Assembly (NCBI GenBank): GCA_024349245.1
Contig: JALDNG010000001.1
Location: 7,342,501 to 7,406,500 of the forward strand
Length of the DNA stretch: 64,000 nt
From: Neodontobutis hainanensis
Lineage: Eukaryota; Chordata; Actinopteri; Gobiiformes; Odontobutidae
Direction of reading: 5' to 3'
Of this stretch, positions 1 through 10,741 are shown one piece after another. A program made the translations under genes and the position numbers. The notes below the pieces were generated by a model. It was not told the origin of the DNA. It searched no databases and worked only from the letters and a program-made list of their open reading frames with translations. Positions within the stretch are counted from its first letter, which is position 1, and every line of letters starts with the position of its first letter.

Positions 1-985
1 TCAACACATTCTACACCCGCTTTGAGGCCTCCAGCATCATTGCAGAGAGGAAGCTCACACACACCTGGACACCCCCCCCCCACACACACCCCCCCACCTG
101 GGTGGGCATGTGCCACTGAGCTGGCTAATGTTCTCACCTCCATCTACCGCCTTGGTCTGTTCCCACCCTCTGTGACTAGCTCCTAGACTTTCTGACTGGC
201 AGGCCTCAGTCTGTCAGGATTGATAATAGGACTTCAGCCAGTATCACCACAAACACTGGCACTCCACAGGGCTGTGTACTCAGCCCCATCCTCTACACCC
301 TGTTCACCTACGACTGTGTCGCCTCCCACAAGGACAACATCCTCCTGAAGTTTGTGGATGATACCGTAGTGATAGGACGCATCGCTGGCGGGGACGAGGC
401 AGCCTACAGGTGGTAGGAGCTCAGTCCGATGTCATGGTGCGGAGACAACACCCTCACCCTCAACACGGACAAGACGAAGGAAATGATAGTGGACATGAGA
501 GAGAAGAGGAGTATGCCTCAGCCACTGTTCATCCGGGAGCTTGAAGTGGAGAGGGTGAGCAACTTTAAATACCTGTGTGTTCAGTGAAGACCTCACTAGG
601 ACACCTCACACGCAGCTGGTCAAGAAGGCCCAACAGCGGCTATATTTTCTGAGGAGGCTGAGGAAGTTTGGCATGTCGCCTAAGATCCTCAGCAACTTCT
701 ACAGCTGCGTGATTTAGAGTGTCTTGATCAACTGCATCCCTGTGTGGAACGGCAGCACTACTGTTGAGGACCACAAACGCCTGCAGAGAGTGGTGAAGAC
801 TGCACAGAAGATCACCAGGACTCCACTGCCCTCTCTGCAGAGCATCTACCAACGCAGAGTCCACAAAAGAACTGCTTCCATCCTCAAAGACCCCTCCCAT
901 CCCCAGCACGGACTGTTCACACTTCTACCTTCAAGACTAAAGAACTCTTTCTTCCCTTCTGCCATCAGACTCCTAAACAGCTGAC
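1..985 (+). mobile_element. Decayed LINE (CR1/L2-type) reverse transcriptase, 3' half
   Basis: Broken reading frames on the plus strand encode recognisable non-LTR reverse transcriptase blocks: TGTPQGCVLSPILYTLF near 250-305, the catalytic FVDDT block near 350-365, and the C-terminal region (KKAQQRLYFLRRLRKFGMS near 620-680, then QRVVKTAQKITRTPLPSLQ near 785-840, ending with RLLNS at about 984). Several stops and frameshifts, such as the in-frame TAG near 716, show it is dead. The start lies left of the window. A C-rich simple run sits near 68-95. Assignment to the CR1/L2 group rests on similarity to fish elements of that group, and the exact family is uncertain. Confidence 0.8.
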
Positions 986-1074
986 AGGAGTCTGCAATCA
1001 TGGACATAATGTTTACACACAGTCTTTATGAAAAATTTTAATCTGGTTTTTGCCTCTCCCATAATACAGAAACT

Positions 1075-1985
1075 GCTCTGATCAGGGTCACCAATGACCT
1101 GCTGATGGCCTTGGACTCCGGCTCCCCATCTCTCCTTATCCTCCTCGACCTCTCTGCTGCGTTTGACATCGTTGACCACCGCATTCTCCTCCATCGCCTC
1201 CAACACTACACTGGACTCTCTGACAGTGCCCTCCTCTGGTTTCACTCCTACTTCATGGAGTGGACTGAGTTCATGGCCCTGGAGGATGCTAAATCTCCGC
1301 CCCACATGGTCACCTGCGGGGTCCCCCAGGGCTCAGTGCTCGGTCCCACCCTCTTCATCATCTACTTGCTAACTCTGTCGTGTCATCAGCAAGTATGGAG
1401 TTTTATTTCACTGCTATGCTGATGACACACAGCTATACATCAAGGTCACCCCCTCTGCCACCCCCTCTGCCACCGTCACTTGTCTTACCTCCTGCCTGGA
1501 GGAGATAAAGGCCTGGATGAGTCAAAACTTCCTGCAGCTTAATAGTTCAGAAACTGAAGCCATTCATATTGGCACCCCTCACCAGCTCCACTCCTTCCAC
1601 CATTACCTCCATATACTTCTCCGGCCACAACATTCCACTCTGGAATTTCTAACCTGGGGGTCAAATTTGATCCCCAGCTCACTTTTGACAACCACATCAA
1701 ATTTTATCTGTAAAAATTCCTTTTTCCACCTCCACAACATTGCCAAACCCCGCCCCTCCCTCTCTCTCCCCGCTGTAGAGAAGCTCGTCCGTGCCTTTGT
1801 CTCCTTCAGACTGCACTACTGTAATGCACTCCTCATTGGGATTCCTGGCAGGACCATCCAAAAGCTCCAGTATGTACAAAACAGCGCTGCCAGGGCCCTG
1901 ATGAGGGTGCGGAAATATGATCACATTACGCCCGTCCTCTGCTCTCTTCACTGGCTCCCCATTCACCTCCAAAATAACCCCAAAA
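1075..1985 (+). mobile_element. Decayed L2-type LINE reverse transcriptase fragment
   Basis: A second, different LINE fragment in the same orientation. It shows LLILLDLSAAFDIVDHRILL (about 1130-1190), the palm-domain block GVPQGSVLGPTLFIIYLL (about 1318-1370), a YADDTQLYI-like block near 1415-1440 in another frame, then the C-terminal region with PGRTIQKLQYVQNSAARAL and SLHWLPIH ending near 1970. Frame changes near 1375-1425 and 1510 mean no intact ORF2. No 3' tail repeat or target-site duplication was recognised. It follows the first LINE directly, so the two may be nested or simply adjacent insertions. Confidence 0.82.
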
Positions 1986-2638
1986 ACATCAAAAAATACA
2001 ATATTTGGATCAATATCCCTTTAAATGAAGTCTGTTAAAGCTCAAACACTATTTGAAATTACAGCCACACATGTCAACATAACCTGCACCAAATAAATTT
2101 GTTCTAATATGAAACAAAAAAAAATATTAAGATTGTTTTATGAAATATTCAGGCGGAGACTCCATTATAAAGAATAGGGCAGGATTTGGCATATTTTGGT
2201 ACAACCTGTTTTTGTTTGCTGCTGTTTGGTCTGTGTTTAGAAAAATGTAAATGTCTTGTCATGTGCTTGTAGCTGAGTCTCAGAGATGTGCTGCTTTGCC
2301 AAAACTTTCTGAGAGTCTTAATCCCTAAAAAAACCTAATGGAGGGCGCTCTCGGACTTAGCACAATTAAACTCTATGTGACAGTTGACTTTTAGAGATGT
2401 GACATGTTTGACAGTGCAATTGCATTTCCTTAACCACATTTATATCAGCGTATTCAGAGAAAGAAGCTCCAAACCGGTTTGTTCAGTTACAGTTTGGTTA
2501 CAAAATGGGTGTGTAATTGTTATGGGGTAATTTTTTGGAGGGTAGGCGTGGCCCCTTAGGAGGAACTGTTAATGCTTTAGCATACCAAGACATTTTGGAC
2601 AAATTCATGCTTCCAACTTTGTGGGAACAGTTTGGAGA
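1986..2638. other. Intergenic stretch without recognised gene
   Basis: AT-rich sequence between the LINE fragment and the Tc1 element. No reading frame with family similarity and no strong repeat was seen. A stretch near 2400-2490 (CATTTCCTTAACCA then AGAGAAAGAAGCTCCAAACC) recurs at about 9905-10005, so part of it is probably an old dispersed repeat. Confidence 0.5.
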
Positions 2639-2640
2639 TA

Positions 2641-3922
2641 CAGCGGCAAGAAAAAAGTATGTGAACCTTTTAAGAATTTTGTGGTTTTCTGAATAAATTC
2701 AGCCTAAAATGTGATCTGATCTTCATCTAAGTCAAGGGTCTTGACAAACATAAAGTGTCTAAAAATAATTACACAAAAGAATTCTGATCTTTCATGTCTT
2801 TATTGAACAAACTCATTCAACATTCAAAATAGCAGGGAAAAAGTAAATGATTCCTTAGAAATAATAACTGGTTGACCCCCTCTTTGGCAGCAATAACCTC
2901 AACCTGGCGCTTCCACATGGTTGAGGAATTTAAATCCATTCTTTCTGCAGAATGGTTTTAGCTTTGTCATATTTTTTAGACGTCTCGTGTGTGGGTCGGG
3001 GCTCTGACTTGGCCACTCCAAAAGGCAGATTTTGTTTTTCTAAAACCATTCTGTTGTGGACTTGCTCAAGTGTTTTGGGTCGTTGTCCTTTTGCATCACC
3101 ACCTTCTACACAGTTTCAGCTGATGTAGACATTCTCACATTATCCTGAAGAATTGTCTGATATACTTTAGAATTCATCCTCATCTCAGTGATTGAAGCTG
3201 GCCAGGCCCTGATGCAGCAAAGCAGGTCCAAATCATCATGTTTGCTCCACCAGACTTTACAGTTGGGATGATGTTTTCATGATGATATGCCGCTTGTTCA
3301 GTGTTTTACGTATTGTAGACTCATGAACAATCTTTGTTTTTTATTTGGGGTTGTTTCTTTACCTCACTGATGAGTCCTCGTTGTGCTCTTGGTGTCATTT
3401 TGACTGGGCGCTCACTTCTTGGTAGAGCAGCAAAAGTACCAAAGCCTCTCCATTTGTAGATTGTTTGTCTAACTGTAGACAGGTGCTATGAAATAACTTT
3501 GCATAACCCTTTATAACTCTTTCCAGCTTTATGTAAAGCAACAATTCTTAATTGTAGCTCCTCTAAAAGTTTCTTTTTGCCGAGGCACGGCTCACATAAG
3601 CATGTTCTTCTTGTGTAGAGGTTTTTTTTTATCAAAGTAGCTGTAGTCCACATCTCCAAACAAATTATCTTAATGAGACTCCAGGTGTGCTAAGACCTGA
3701 CTCCAATGAGCTTTTTTGAGGTCATTAACTCAGGGGTTCACTTACTTTTTCTACTGCCATTTTGAATGTGTTCAATAAAGACATGAAAGATCAGAATTTT
3801 TTTTGTGTAATTATTTTTAGACACATTATGTTTGTCATTACCCTTGACTTAGACGATTGGATGAGAAATTTATTCAGAAACCACACAATTCCAAAAGGTT
3901 CACATACTTTTTCTTGCCACTG
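2641..3922 (-). mobile_element. Complete but dead Tc1/mariner-type transposon
   Basis: The two ends are inverted copies: the left end begins CAGCGGCAAGAAAAAAGTAT and the right end reads the reverse complement (ATACTTTTTCTTGCCACTG), each about 180-200 bp long. TA dinucleotides flank both sides (2639-2640 and 3923-3924), the expected Tc1 target duplication. The inner minus strand between about 3330 and 3570 retains a degraded transposase helix-turn-helix region (LRIVALHKAGKSYKG, then TIYKWRGFGTFAALPRSERP). No continuous transposase frame exists, and the DDE catalytic part is missing or unrecognisable. It is therefore a non-autonomous or internally eroded copy of about 1.28 kb. Confidence 0.85.
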
Positions 3923-3924
3923 TA

Positions 3925-5454
3925 CTTAGTGTCTGAAACATGACCGATTAAACTATTCATCTTCATTCTAATCACAAACTGTCTCCATTTTTCTCACACA
4001 ATAACCAGCTAAAATGTCTTTAGCTGCCCTCAGAATATAGAACATCTGTGACGACCCCAGAACCTTCTCAGTAGGAAACTCCAACATACTTTTATATTAC
4101 TTCAAACCAGGAGCGCATCTCTTCCATCACTGTTGTGAAGGTAATAAACAAAATATAAACCCCAAAGCCATTCCAGCAGGGGACATAATGTATGTCATAT
4201 AAATTAGTTATTAACTCAAATGTAGGACTAATGGGAAGCTGTTATAAGGAGAGCTGCATTAATAACTATGCATTGTCACAAATAGGGTCCTGCCCCTTCC
4301 TTCCCCCACAGGAAATCCGCCCATGCTTCAAGCAACATTGAGTTAAAATGTTAAATTATACATTCAAAAATTTTATTTATTTATTTATTTATTTTCTTTA
4401 TCATAATGCTTGCAAAGATACCTGGACTTGATCTGGTCTCATTTTTGATTGAAACCAGAAATGAGTCAACAACTCTGATATAAGAATTCTTTATCTATTT
4501 TATCCAGAGAGACATGTAGACAGAGTATAATTTTAAAATGAATGGTCAGGTTTAATTCTTGCAAGAATGAAGCAAAGCCAATGTCACAAAGGAACAGGAT
4601 GAGGTTTGCTTAACAAAGTAAACAATACATGAGATTTTATATCATTGCAGTGAAGGCTGGACAAGGACACTCCAGGACAAGCTCCAGGTGCAGAAGTCAT
4701 TCTGTGGCAAGTTATGTCTACGTCTAGTCATGTCTAGTTCATGTTTGGATTAACATGAAGGACATGACATGATCAGATTTGACATGACCTAAAGAGAACT
4801 AGAAGTACCCAGTAATTATAAACAATAGGAAAATAAAAATGATTATAACAACCTCTCACTCTGAGGTGAACATTTACGTTGACGACAGTAAGTGGGCTGA
4901 CATTAGGTGTTTAGGGCTAATGGTCACTGAGGTCACAGTCGACTAAAATTTCATGGATGGAACATGTTAGTTTTAGCACAGTTACAGCTGGATCTCCTCA
5001 GAGGCTTTGTGCTGGCTTTAGTGGTAGTGCTGGTCCAGTCCTGGTTCTGGTTTTGGGTTCTGCACAATGTCTTTATGTCCATTTTTTACTGGACACATTT
5101 ACAGCGGAAGGTGGTTTAGACTCTTAGGTGTTGCTCCTGTCTGCTTCTCCAAACTAGTGCTAATAATAGTCTGTAGGAACTAAATACACTCCAACAGGTT
5201 CCAATAGAACAACATTTACAAAACTCTCTCAACACTATCCCATAACAGTTCACATTAAAAATACCATTTAAACTGACATACTTCAGAATTTATATTTACA
5301 TAAAAACTATTTAATTTACAATTTACATAAAACAACAGCAGTAGTAGTAATTGAAAATATATAGATTATTTAAATGATGAAAGAAAAAATTTGGCCTTGT
5401 GTCCAGTTAGAAGACAGAATGTAATGTAAGGAATAGGCCGGAGCTGCTCAAAGC
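3925..5454. other. Intergenic region downstream of the glycosyltransferase
   Basis: Mostly AT-rich DNA with no convincing coding frame. It includes a short (TTTA)n run near 4372-4394 and an old MITE copy at about 4640-4855 (listed separately). The 3' untranslated region of the minus-strand glycosyltransferase should lie just left of 5455, but I could not identify a clear polyadenylation signal. Confidence 0.5.
4640..4855. mobile_element. MITE copy of the GTTATAA-ended family (degraded)
   Basis: Shares blocks with the copies at about 10742-10944 and 16484-16673: AAGGACATGACATG near 4757-4770, then TTTGACATGACCTAAAGAGA, then a right end running into GATTATAAC near 4840-4850. The left half keeps the spacer type seen in the 10.8 kb copy (GGTGCAGAAGTC) instead of a clean inverted repeat. 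No target-site duplication could be defined. Confidence 0.6.
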
Positions 5455-6142
5455 CTAAGAAGCCCGCACCACGTCGTAGTGTTTTTTGGCCCACACCAGT
5501 CTCTCCGTCCTGATGTCCTCGTGGCCGATGCCCCACTCCCGACTCCAGCAGTACTCCGGAGACAGCAGCCGGCTGGGTTTGTTCAGGAAGAAGTACTTGT
5601 TGAGATGACTCTCGTCGTGCCACAGCGCCTCCACGCCGTTGAGCTTGTCCTCCATGATGCCGTTGTAGCAGAAGTCCACCAGCGCCTTCACTTCCTGCCA
5701 CGTCCCTCCAAAGATGGCCGCGTGGTAGTACCAGTCTCCCGTCTCCATGTAGGCCTTGGACTTCGGGTTTTGGTCGTAGCTGAACTTTTCTTTTGGTAAA
5801 TTGTAAAACATGGAGTGGATCTGAGCCACAGAGGGCCCCAGGGCCTCGGAGCCCCAGCGTGCGGTGAACTCCTGATCCACGTCGAAGCAGAAGACGTGAG
5901 AGAAGTGCAGGCTCAGCTCGGACTCGATGATCTCAGAGATGGTCTTCATGCGCATCATAGAGATGTCTTGCCAGCGTGAGTGCCTCTGCACAGGGACCAC
6001 CCTGAGGCTGCGTAGGGGCCCCAGCTCCACCTCCGGCAGCTCTTCTGAAGCGTCTGTGAACACGTAGTACGACACTGGTAACGCCGTCATGAAGTGCTTC
6101 TCTGCAGAGTCCAGGAAGGTCTTCAGGTAGACCTCCAGATAC
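5455..6142 (-). CDS. Glycosyltransferase last exon (catalytic domain)
   Basis: 688 nt. It opens with the third base of an Arg codon, then YLEVYLKTFLDSAEKHFM, and ends VVRAS-stop. It carries DVD (the manganese/UDP-sugar site), the HAA donor triad at about residues 151-153 of the exon, and the WHDESHLNKYF acceptor-side motif. The acceptor is CAG before 6142. Part of this exon was copied to 13.37 kb as a pseudogene. Confidence 0.92.
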
Positions 6143-7284
6143 CTGACAGAGGTTTGTTAGTGTCATAATAGGGAAGTGAAGAAACGGATTTAAAGCATAA
6201 AGTGTGTTGTAAAGGCTGACCTGCCAACAGCAAACACAGTGAGAGCCACGGAGGAGCCAGCCAGTTTGTGCGCCTCGTCGTAATAAATGGGGTTAAAGGT
6301 GCCCTCCCACAGGATCGGAGCCCCCCACTCAGTCTGTGTGTGGACATCCTGACGGGTTCTGGGACAGACAGGGACTATCACAGATACATACAGTGTTACT
6401 TATCGACATCACTCTGTAACATTGACTCACAGATGGTTGAGGCTGAGGTCTAAGCTGCTGGTGTTCAGAGCGCTCACTCTTCTGCTCGGAGTAGACTCCG
6501 GGAGAATAAACTCCACCAAGGCTCCATAGTTCTGGCTGTGGCTGTAAAAAGACAGACTTATGTTATGTTCAGAATGAAATGTGTAAAATAAGAGTCTTAG
6601 ACAAAATATTCTTTATCTGCTTACTTCTGTCACAGAGCAAAAAGAAGGAAGGACGTTTCTACTGAAATGAGATATGACCAACCCTGAACTAATCCAAGAC
6701 TAAACCCAGATGAAAAGATTAAAACAAGACTTTACAAGGACTAAAGAAAGACCACAAACAAATCTATTATTTGGATTGAACAGGTTTTAGTTGGATTGAA
6801 ATAGGTTTAAATTGGAAAATTTTGAATTACTGTTTAAGTTTGTTATTAAATCCCAAAACTAGACAAATATGCCTTTGGTTGTTGTAGGCATCTCAGTTCA
6901 GTTAAAGTTAGTTTACAAAATATTTAAAAAGTACTGGAGACTAGCTCAGTTAGTTTGTCATCCCCTTCTAACCTTCTGTCTGCTGTCAACCTGGATAAAT
7001 ATAATAATCAGACGAAAGGTCGACAGGTTACTTTCAGAGTAGAGTACAAACAGCTGAAACTTAAAATGCACTGTTTTAGACAAGATTTAAGTTTATAGTG
7101 CAAGAAAACTAAAATGAGAGACACACTTTTACTAAATCTATATATAAATCAAAACCAGCTCGAATCAAGAATACATCAAGAATAAACCAGAACTAAACTA
7201 AAAGAAGGTATTGACCTGAAATAGAAGCAGCTGAGGCAGGCCACCATCGACAGCAAACAGGTGAAGGCCCAAAAAAAGGATTTC
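5455..7284 (-). CDS. Family-6 glycosyltransferase (GGTA1/ABO/GBGT1-like), 5'-incomplete gene model
   Basis: Golgi type II glycosyltransferase that adds Gal or GalNAc in alpha-1,3 linkage to surface glycans. Four exons were placed on the minus strand: 7216-7284 (signal anchor), 6431-6541 (stem), 6221-6358 and 5455-6142 (catalytic domain, stop TAG at 5457-5455). All junctions are GT-AG and all phases agree, giving 335 codons including stop. Family marks are WEGTFNP, LTVFAVGRYLE, RWQDISMMRMKTI, the metal-binding FDVDQ, the donor-site segment YYHAAIFGG, WHDESHLNKYF and LSPEYCW. The 138- and 688-nt last exons match the last two ABO-family exons (135 and 691). The short initiating exon (28 nt in human ABO) was not found. 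HAAIFGG is the GGTA1-type donor triad, so UDP-galactose is the likelier donor; I leave the symbol blank because fish orthology within this family is unsettled. Confidence 0.85.
6221..6358 (-). CDS. Glycosyltransferase exon, start of catalytic domain
   Basis: 138 nt, reading TRQDVHTQTEWGAPILWEGT and onward to LTVFAVG. The acceptor CAG lies at 6361-6359 and the donor GTCAGC at 6220-6215. The equivalent human ABO exon 6 is 135 nt. Confidence 0.9.
6431..6541 (-). CDS. Glycosyltransferase exon, stem region
   Basis: 111 nt, reading HSQNYGALVEFILPE through LDLSLNH. No family motif is expected in the stem. Support comes from the acceptor TTACAG, donor GTGAGT and phase continuity with both neighbours. 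Confidence 0.75.
7216..7284 (-). CDS. Glycosyltransferase exon, signal anchor
   Basis: 69 nt encoding KSFFWAFTCLLSMVACLSC and FYF: one hydrophobic membrane segment preceded by a Lys, as expected for a type II Golgi enzyme. The acceptor follows a T-rich tract (TTTTTTTCCAG) and the donor is GTCAAT. Length and phase match ABO exon 2 (70 nt). The call rests on hydrophobicity and phase. Confidence 0.65.
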
Positions 7285-7972
7285 CTGGAAAAAAAGCAAG
7301 ATGTCAGTAAAAGCATTTTTATCAATATATATCCAAAAATTGTACTTCATTTTACGCTCGTTTACATTTTCAAAGAAAAACCTCTGCAGGAAGTGTTTAG
7401 AGTCCACCAGCTCCTGCCGGAGTTTACAGTAAACGTTGAATGCTCACTAAAGCATGTCAGTCAGAAACAGCAGCATAATGACTGGAGGGGCTCAACAAAC
7501 AGGTTTATCTTCTCTTTAATCCAGTAGAGGCCAGTTGAGTGAAAGGAGTAAAGAGCAGGCTGATTGTAAAAAGGTGTCAGCTTTTCTTCCAAACAGAGCC
7601 ATGTTTCTCTCTGTCCTGTATTTGGATTTTAACAGCTTTAATTTTTATTTGAAGAAATTGTAAGTTTTATTTGTAATAGAGCAGATAGTTTTGCCAGTGT
7701 AAGGGTTGTGTTAATGGCTCCTTTAGCCTTGTTTGTGGGGTCATCGTGAGCTTAAATGTTTAAAATAGTCAGAATGTGTCGGAGGAGAAGCAAACCAGTC
7801 AAATGTTTAACAAGAGCAAAGCAGGACAAAACCAAAGAATAATTAATCAGGACTAAAACACAAAACTAGTGACTAAACTAAGTACTAACTGAAGATTAAA
7901 CCAGGACTACAGTGGGACTATTCTAATATTAAACAGTTGCATAAATCAACATAGTCTGCACTAAGAACTCAC

Positions 7973-8111
7973 AAAATATTTTGCAGTATTTGTCAGGTTC
8001 GATTCTGTGTCTCGACAGTTCATAAAAGCTGTCCCTGAGGCTGGTCCTGTTGCTGTTCTTGGTGTTTACTGTGGAGCATGAGTCTCTGCAGAGGCTCCTT
8101 TTACAGTTGAA
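7973..8111 (-). other. Candidate coding exon, family not recognised
   Basis: An open 139-nt segment bounded by CTTCAG on the acceptor side and a strong GTGAGT donor. It reads FNCKRSLCRDSCSTVNTKNS, then NRTSLRDSFYELSRHRIEPD, then KYCKIF. Only this frame is open; the other two have stops. It is rich in Cys and has one N-glycosylation sequon (NRT), suggesting a secreted or luminal protein. Its end phase (1) does not join the glycosyltransferase anchor exon, so it is not simply that gene's missing first exon. It has no initiator Met. It could be an exon of an overlapping gene, a relic, or chance. Confidence 0.35.
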
Positions 8112-8174
8112 CTGAAGAAATACAAAAATGGACTGTAGTAGGACCTATAGATCTATGTTGTTATTAATATAGAG

Positions 8175-8520
8175 TTAAAAGAAAGCCTCTCTCATTGAAT
8201 TCGTATATGGGCCTCATGTATGGGGGCCCCCCAACAGCAATATACCTCCGTCCACAAGAGGGCCGGCTCCAAAAGCAGAAATATAAGCAGAAATCCAGTG
8301 GGAGTTTTACAAGTTCAAAAATCCTGTTTACAACCTGGTTCAAAAGATGGCTCTGGTCTCAAGAGCTAGGTGTTTACCACATGACAACTCTGAAAGGGGG
8401 TGAATTTTAAATGAATATGTTGGTTTTTGCGATCTGAAAACTATAGTTTTGTGCATAAGCAGTAGTCAGAAAAGCCCAGATGTAATTGCCATTTTATTTT
8501 CCTGAAGTAAGGCCAGTATC
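8175..8520 (-). repeat. Interspersed repeat R360, copy A (reverse orientation)
   Basis: Reverse-complement copy of a repeat also found at about 13585-13975, 16119-16260 and 45880-46256. Shared blocks include AGCCTCTCTCAT, the CCGGCTCCAAAAGCAGAAAT block (8262-8281), the TGACAACTCT block and AAAAGCCCAGATGTAA near 8471-8486. It has no coding capacity and no obvious terminal repeats. Confidence 0.75.
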
Positions 8521-8949
8521 AGTGAAAGAGGGAACAATGGGCATGTGACATATATGTACAAGCTATTGTTACAACAGACCTGTTTTAAATCACTCTAACG
8601 CTCTGACTGCTCGTGACTCAAGGTGGAAAAAGAGGATTGCAGGGTTGCCGCTATAATTAAAGATCTTTTTTGACAATGCTTATGACAAAATCTGAGGACA
8701 CAACCTGCTGAGAGTCAGTCAGTGCTTCTTCACACATGACTGAACACAGCAAACCAAGCTGTTTGTGTTGGTGGCACAGTCTGTGTGGAGTTGGTATTCC
8801 CACTGTGCTCGAGTGGGTTTGCTCCAGTTTCCCACCAACATCAAAAGCATGTTGTAGTCTCCAGTTAGTCACATGACCAAATGCTGGCTCAGATCTGGAG
8901 AGCGCACCTGAGCAGCTGATAATAAAGGTGACCTATACCTAACTGCAGA

Positions 8950-9480
8950 CAACACTCATATTTACATTTCACTCACTTAGACCAATCCATCTCTGCACTG
9001 GCTTCCTGTTGCTCAGAGAATAGACTTTAAAACAGGACTGCTGCTTTCTCTCTTAATGGTTTAACTGCAGAATATGTTTCTGACAGTTCCTTATGAACCA
9101 AAGATGAGTCTGTGTTGTGCTCTTGGGGTCATTTTGAACTGGGTGCCCACTTCTTTGTATAGTAACAACAGTCCCAAAGCGTCTCCATTTGTAGATTGTT
9201 TGCCTGACTGTAGACTGGTGAATTTCTATGAAATAACTTTGTAATTGTTTACAGTTTTATGTAAAGCAACAATTCTTGAAATGTATTATCTTAACAAGTA
9301 TCACTTTTTATTACAGAACAAAGACAGAACTAATCATGTAGTGCTAATTGCTCAAGAATGTTCAAGAGGAAGTTAAAAACATTCCTCTTTAGCTCTGCCT
9401 ACTACTGTGTCTTTTATATCCGTAAAGCACTTTCAGTTACCCTGGGATCAACTGTGCTATAAAAATAAAATAGCCTGCTT
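8950..9480 (+). mobile_element. LINE and Tc1 debris
   Basis: Three decayed pieces. About 8960-9090 reads like the L2 LINE C-terminal block around 'LHWLP' and 'ALNGL' (CTCTGCACTGGCTTCCTGTT, then TCTTAATGGTTTAACTGCAG). About 9095-9290 matches the inside of the Tc1 element at 3330-3550 (GTGTTGTGCTCTTGG, CTCCATTTGTAGATTGTTTG, TATGTAAAGCAACAATTCTT). About 9330-9475 resembles a LINE 3' tail (GTTAAAAACATTCCTCTTTA, then AAGCACTTTCAGTTACC). The Tc1 piece interrupts the LINE, so it was inserted later. Confidence 0.65.
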
Positions 9481-10089
9481 ATTGGAGAGTGTCAGGCACT
9501 CTCATACATTATTGTATTAGCCCAAAGAATCTGGAGTTTAGTAAAGTTTCCCTGTTTCTCGACCATTAAACAGAGTTGAACCAGCTTTTTCTCATGAAAA
9601 GGACATTTCAGGAGGAGCTGTCGGCTTTATCTTGGCTCCATCTCGACTCAACTGTCAATCAAATGTTGTTGATGTGTTTTTCAGGTGGAGCAGGTGTACC
9701 TGATGCTGCTGAAGTTGATGGAAGTCTGCAGGAGTTCATCGCTGCTGTGGTCGCTCACTGCATAAAAGTAAAAACACCTGCTGCACAAATTTCAAATCCT
9801 AGCCTAGTTTTCATGAACTAGTCTCAAGGTTGGTCTAAATACTACTTATTCGAATTAATCAGAGTTAATTACCATCCATTGTGTATTCGGGGAGTATCCT
9901 TTACAGAAGGATCTGTGACGTGTTTGACGGTGCATTGCATTTGCTTAACCAAATTTTTATTAGCTTATTCAGAGAAAGAAGCTCCAAACCAGTTTGTTCA
10001 GTTACATATATTTCCCTCCTCAGTTGTCCTGAGAGATGATTTGCCAAAAGTAACTAGTTTTAAAAAAAAATTTAGTAACAAACTGTTAG

Positions 10090-10741
10090 TGCCTGTAGGT
10101 ATACACTCACACTGGCTGTAGGTATACACTCACACTGGCTGTAGGTATACACTCACACTGGCTGTAGGTACACACTCACACTGGATGTAGGTTTACACTC
10201 ACAGACTGGCTGTAGGTATACACTCACACTGGCTGTAGGTATACACTCACACTGGCTGTAGGTACACTCACACACTGGCTGTAGGTTTACACTCACAGAC
10301 TGGCTGTAGGTATACACTCACACTGGCTGTAGGTATACACTCACACTGGCTGTAGGTACACTCACACACTGGCTGTAGGTACACACTCACACTGGCTGTA
10401 GGTATACACTCACACTGGCTGTAGGTATACACTCACACTGGCTGTAGGTACACACTCACACTGGCTGTAGGTATACACTCACAGACTAGCTGTAGGTACA
10501 CACTCACACTGGCTGTAGGTATACACTCACACTGGCTGTAGGTATACACTCACACTGGCTAGAGGTATACACTCACGCTGGCTGTAGGTATACACTCACA
10601 CTGGTTGTAGCTGTAGGTACACACTCACACTGGCTGTAGGTACACACTCACACTGGCTGTAGGTATACACTCACACTGGTTGTAGCTGTAGGTACACACT
10701 CACACTGGCTGTAGGTACACACTCACACTGGCTGTAGGTAT
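10090..10741. repeat. Minisatellite, unit about 23 bp
   Basis: About 28 head-to-tail copies of a 22-24 bp unit built from CTGTAGGTATACACTCA and CACTGG. Variants swap TATACACT for TACACACT or TTTACACT, and some units contain the extra block TTGTAGCTGTAGG (about 10600 and 10680), showing local higher-order duplication. The array resumes for one or two units at 10946-10978 after an inserted MITE. Confidence 0.95.

Noticed and set aside
5479..5799. 106-codon plus-strand frame over the glycosyltransferase last exon
   Set aside because: Antisense shadow of a GC-rich coding exon; the minus-strand product has all family motifs.
9684..9768. Possible plus-strand exon after TTTTTCAG (GGAGVPDAAEVDGSLQEFIA, AVVAHCIK)
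   Set aside because: Short, followed only by a weak GTAAAA donor, no neighbouring compatible exon and no recognised family. A minus-strand reading with AG/GT borders is equally possible, so no call is safe.
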